The notes below the pieces were generated by a model. That model was not told the origin of the DNA. It saw only the letters and a program-made list of their open reading frames with translations, and searched no databases. A stretch of DNA of 64,000 bases, from NCBI RefSeq assembly GCF_001905905.1, contig NZ_LIVT01000001.1, forward strand, positions 1,127,146-1,191,145, in the 5' to 3' direction. The stretch is from Streptomyces sp. CB02366 (GTDB lineage Bacteria > Actinomycetota > Actinomycetes > Streptomycetales > Streptomycetaceae). Below are positions 61,709 through 64,000 of this stretch, piece by piece. Numbering within the stretch: the first letter of the stretch is position 1; each line of letters starts with the position of its first letter. The position numbers and the translations under genes are program-made.

Positions 61709-62257
61709 CTAGCCGACGGTGAGGTGTCCGCTCGCCACCATGTCGCGGACGTACGCCGGCCAGTCCTCGTCCAGCTTGTGCTCGAACGCCTCATGAACCG
61801 CTCGGCGTTCCCCATCGGTCAGCACCTCGCTGTGCCCGTCCGTGTAGGTCACGCGGAAACGCTCGGCCGTGTTGATCAGATGGTGGTAGGCCCGGCGGTT
61901 GACCGTCATGTACAACCCCAGGAGCGGGAGTCGCGCCAGTTCCGCGAGCGCGTGCTCCCACTCCACGCCGAGCGCGCTCCAGCTGCTGCCCTTCTCCCAC
62001 TCCAGCCACCGCGTGACGTCCGTGAACCAGACCACTCGCTGATCCGGATGTTCGCTCGCGTACACATCCACGTACCCGAGAAGATCCGCCACGTCCTGAG
62101 GCAGACGGTCCCGCTGCCCGGAGGGAACGGTCGAGGGCGCGATGACGTGCGCCGCCTCCGCCATCCCGACGTTCGGGTCCGTCGTCGGCCACGGCAGCGC
62201 GTGCATCAACCAGTAGCGCGGCTGTGCGAAAAAGCGCTCTATCTCGGAGTCCAACAC
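61709..62257 (-). CDS. uncharacterised 182-residue protein
   Basis: The protein is soluble and Trp/Arg/Glu-rich, beginning VLDSEIERFFAQPRYWLMHALPWPTTDPNVGMAEAAHVIAPSTVP and containing DVTRWLEWEKGSSWSALGVEWEHALAELARLPLLGLYMTVNRRAYHHLINTAERFRVTYTDG. I do not recognise a family. GTG 62257 has AAAGGAGG five bases upstream, a very strong site supporting a real gene. Neighbours are a zinc-ribbon-like gene and non-coding sequence, so it may be an accessory gene. Confidence 0.6.
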   Translation of the reverse strand: MLDSEIERFFAQPRYWLMHALPWPTTDPNVGMAEAAHVIAPSTVPSGQRDRLPQDVADLLGYVDVYASEHPDQRVVWFTDVTRWLEWEKGSSWSALGVEWEHALAELARLPLLGLYMTVNRRAYHHLINTAERFRVTYTDGHSEVLTDGERRAVHEAFEHKLDEDWPAYVRDMVASGHLTVG

Positions 62258-62782
62258 CCGTTCCTCCTTTGGCAGTTCGGCGACCCTACCCGATCGCCGG
62301 ACGAGACGTCCGCGGATGAGCGGCAGGGGCGCCACGACGCCGGGAGGCGGCTGCGGCACGGACGTACCGGCCGGAACTCGGGCACGGTCCGGGCCTGTCC
62401 GACGGCACGAACGACGCCGACCGGCCCGGCAGCTCCTGGGACAGGGAGGCGGCGAACCGGCAGGGGTGCCCGGCGAGCTGTTCCCGGCGCCCGGCGACGA
62501 ACCGAGTGGCGGCGGTGGACACGGTGAGGACCACCGCCGAGATCGCCGGCATGACGCCGGTGACGTCCCGGCGCACCGTGCTGACGCCGTCCGGTTGTTC
62601 CCGGGGGACCTGCGGTGCGCGGCCGTCGCGGCACGGGGTCAGGACGACGCCGGACACCGGCCTCTGCTCGGTGGCGGTGGCCTGCGGCCCGGGTCCGCCC
62701 AGGTCATCACAGGGCTGTGAACAGGCGCGGTCCCGTCCCGGCACCGGGAATGCGGACGCGTTTCCCCGCGTTGGGACGAGTC
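62258..62782. other. region without a convincing gene
   Basis: About 520 bases precede the MFS gene. Open frames exist on both strands (one on the minus strand reads TGVMPAISAVVLTVSTAATRF), but none has a ribosome site together with domain-like sequence. It may be a decayed gene. GGGACGAGTC just before 62783 is the ribosome site of the MFS gene. Confidence 0.35.
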
Positions 62783-64000
62783 ATGCCCGACTCTCCCTCA
62801 CGCCGCACTTCCATGCCCCTGGCCGTATACATTCTCGGCCTCTCGGTCTTCGCCCTCGGCACCAGCGAGTTCATGCTGTCGGGTCTGCTCCCGCCGATCG
62901 CGGACGACATGAACGTGTCGATCCCGCAGGCGGGACTCCTCATATCCGCGTTCGCGATCGGCATGGTGGTCGGCGCCCCGCTGCTTGCCGTGGCCACGCT
63001 CCGGCTTCCGCGCCGCACCACACTGATCGCCCTGATCTCGGTGTTCGGCCTCGGCCAGGTGGCCGGTGCGCTGGCCCCGACGTACGAGATCCTCTTCGCC
63101 TCCCGGGTGCTGAGCGCGCTCGCGTGCGCCGGGTTCTGGGCGGTCGGCGCGGCCGTGGCCATCGCGATGGTCCCGGTGAACCAGCGGGCCCGGGCGATGG
63201 CCGTGATGATCGGCGGCCTGTCCGTGGCGAACGTGCTGGGCGTGCCGCTGGGGGCCTTCCTCGGCGAGCACTTCGGCTGGCGTTCGGCGTTCTGGGCGGT
63301 GGGCGCGGCCTCGGCGGTGGCGCTGGTCGGCGTCGTCACGCGTATCCCGCACATCCCGCTGCCGGAGAAGAAGCCGGAGCTGAAGCAGGAGCTGACGATC
63401 TACCGGGACCGCCAGGTCTGGCTGGCGATCGTGATCACCGCGCTCGCGGCGGGCGGCGTGTTCTGCGCGTTCAGCTACCTCGCTCCGTTGCTCACGGACG
63501 TGGCGGGCCTGGACTCCGGGTGGGTGCCGTGGATCCTCGGCCTGTTCGGGGCGGGCGCCCTGATCGGCACCGTGATCGGCGGCCGGGTCGCGGACGCGCA
63601 CCTCTTCGGGGTGCTGCTGAGCGGCATCACGGCGTCCACGGTGTTCCTGGTGGCGCTGGCCCTGTTCGCTTCCAGCCAGGTCGCGGTGATCGCGCTGGCG
63701 TTCCTGCTGGGCCTGTCCGCCTTCTTCACCGCCCCGGCGCTGAACGCCCGGATGTTCAACGTGGCCGGGGCCGCGCCGACGCTGGCCGGAGCCACCACGA
63801 CGGCGGCGTTCAACCTGGGCAACACGGCCGGTCCGTGGCTCGGCGGCACGGTGATCGACCTCGACTTCGGCTTCGCGTCCACCGCCTGGGCGGGCGCGGC
63901 GATGACGGCGGTGGCCCTGGCGGCGGTCGGCGTGGCCCTGCGCCTCCAGCGCGGCGGGGACCGGGACGGGAGCGGCCGTTCGCGGTCGCGGCTGATCGCG
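62783..64000 (+). CDS. MFS drug exporter (Cmx/CmrA-like), truncated by the window edge
   Basis: The frame is open from ATG 62783 to the last base (406 codons, no stop seen), so the gene is partial here. The protein has 12 helices and matches chloramphenicol-efflux-type MFS proteins: MPLAVYILGLSVFALGTSEFMLSGLLPPIADDMNVSIPQAGLLISAFAIGMVVGAP, motif-like LRLPRRTTL between helices 2 and 3, LGVPLGAFLGEHFGWRSAFW, and LNARMFNVAGAAPTLAGATTTAAFNLGNTAGPWLGG. Such exporters use the proton gradient; actual drug specificity is not shown. The last residues are a basic tail, so only a few codons are probably missing. Confidence 0.88.
   Translation, partial: MPDSPSRRTSMPLAVYILGLSVFALGTSEFMLSGLLPPIADDMNVSIPQAGLLISAFAIGMVVGAPLLAVATLRLPRRTTLIALISVFGLGQVAGALAPTYEILFASRVLSALACAGFWAVGAAVAIAMVPVNQRARAMAVMIGGLSVANVLGVPLGAFLGEHFGWRSAFWAVGAASAVALVGVVTRIPHIPLPEKKPELKQELTIYRDRQVWLAIVITALAAGGVFCAFSYLAPLLTDVAGLDSGWVPWILGLFGAGALIGTVIGGRVADAHLFGVLLSGITASTVFLVALALFASSQVAVIALAFLLGLSAFFTAPALNARMFNVAGAAPTLAGATTTAAFNLGNTAGPWLGGTVIDLDFGFASTAWAGAAMTAVALAAVGVALRLQRGGDRDGSGRSRSRLIA

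Overview
The window is chromosomal DNA from a high-GC actinomycete, almost certainly a Streptomyces. The signs are strong G/C bias at third codon positions, frequent GTG starts, genes coupled by ATGA/GTGA overlaps, many small actinobacterial families (DUF2530, DUF3027, DUF5133, DUF6411, a DUF2771-like lipoprotein), stand-alone GHKL ATPases of the anti-sigma type, and futalosine-pathway menaquinone genes (mqnB, mqnD). No rRNA or tRNA gene was seen.

Region 1 (1-8.7 kb) is accessory in character. cutA faces an XRE/TPR-type regulator that has tandem palindromes upstream. A frameshifted pseudogene follows, then a coupled series: GHKL ATPase, 31-residue membrane peptide, APH-like kinase, lactate/malate dehydrogenase-fold protein, HprK-like P-loop kinase. 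Two further genes sit behind near-duplicate hairpin leaders, one of them a GRDP-like protein, with a paralogue remnant between them. A SAM methyltransferase closes the region. I do not recognise this set as a described pathway; it is the best candidate here for an undescribed system. Region 2 (8.7-10.1 kb) holds a 179-bp MITE-like element and an orphan type I-E CRISPR array (9 repeats, 8 spacers) with no cas genes in the window.

Region 3 (10-32 kb) is mostly ordinary core genome: VOC protein, proline iminopeptidase, CsbD, DUF5133 and GHKL proteins, a membrane-lipid operon (PAP2-diacylglycerol kinase fusion, YihY, PAP2), aldo/keto reductase, an MFS exporter with a MarR repressor, an AzgA-type purine permease, a CtpE-like P-type ATPase, a secreted protein, a 1069-residue sacsin/Hsp90-type ATPase and a DUF3027 protein.

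Region 4 (32-49 kb) carries an MFS protein, a lipoprotein, mqnB-mqnD, a cold-shock protein, a HAD hydrolase, a four-gene iron-siderophore ABC operon behind a candidate iron box, a large helicase-associated protein, a DUF2071 protein and an XPB-type helicase.

Region 5 (49-64 kb) contains helD, cutC with a DasR-like site, copA behind a clear CsoR-type operator, a small secreted protein, the 5-oxoprolinase operon pxpA-pxpB-pxpC, an HD-domain protein, a Tat-exported PQQ-repeat lipoprotein whose stop codon is made by a second MITE copy, two small uncharacterised genes in a decayed stretch, and an MFS drug exporter cut by the window edge. Functional themes are metal homeostasis (cutA, siderophore uptake, CtpE-like ATPase, cutC, copA), menaquinone synthesis, membrane-lipid turnover and RNA polymerase/DNA maintenance helicases.
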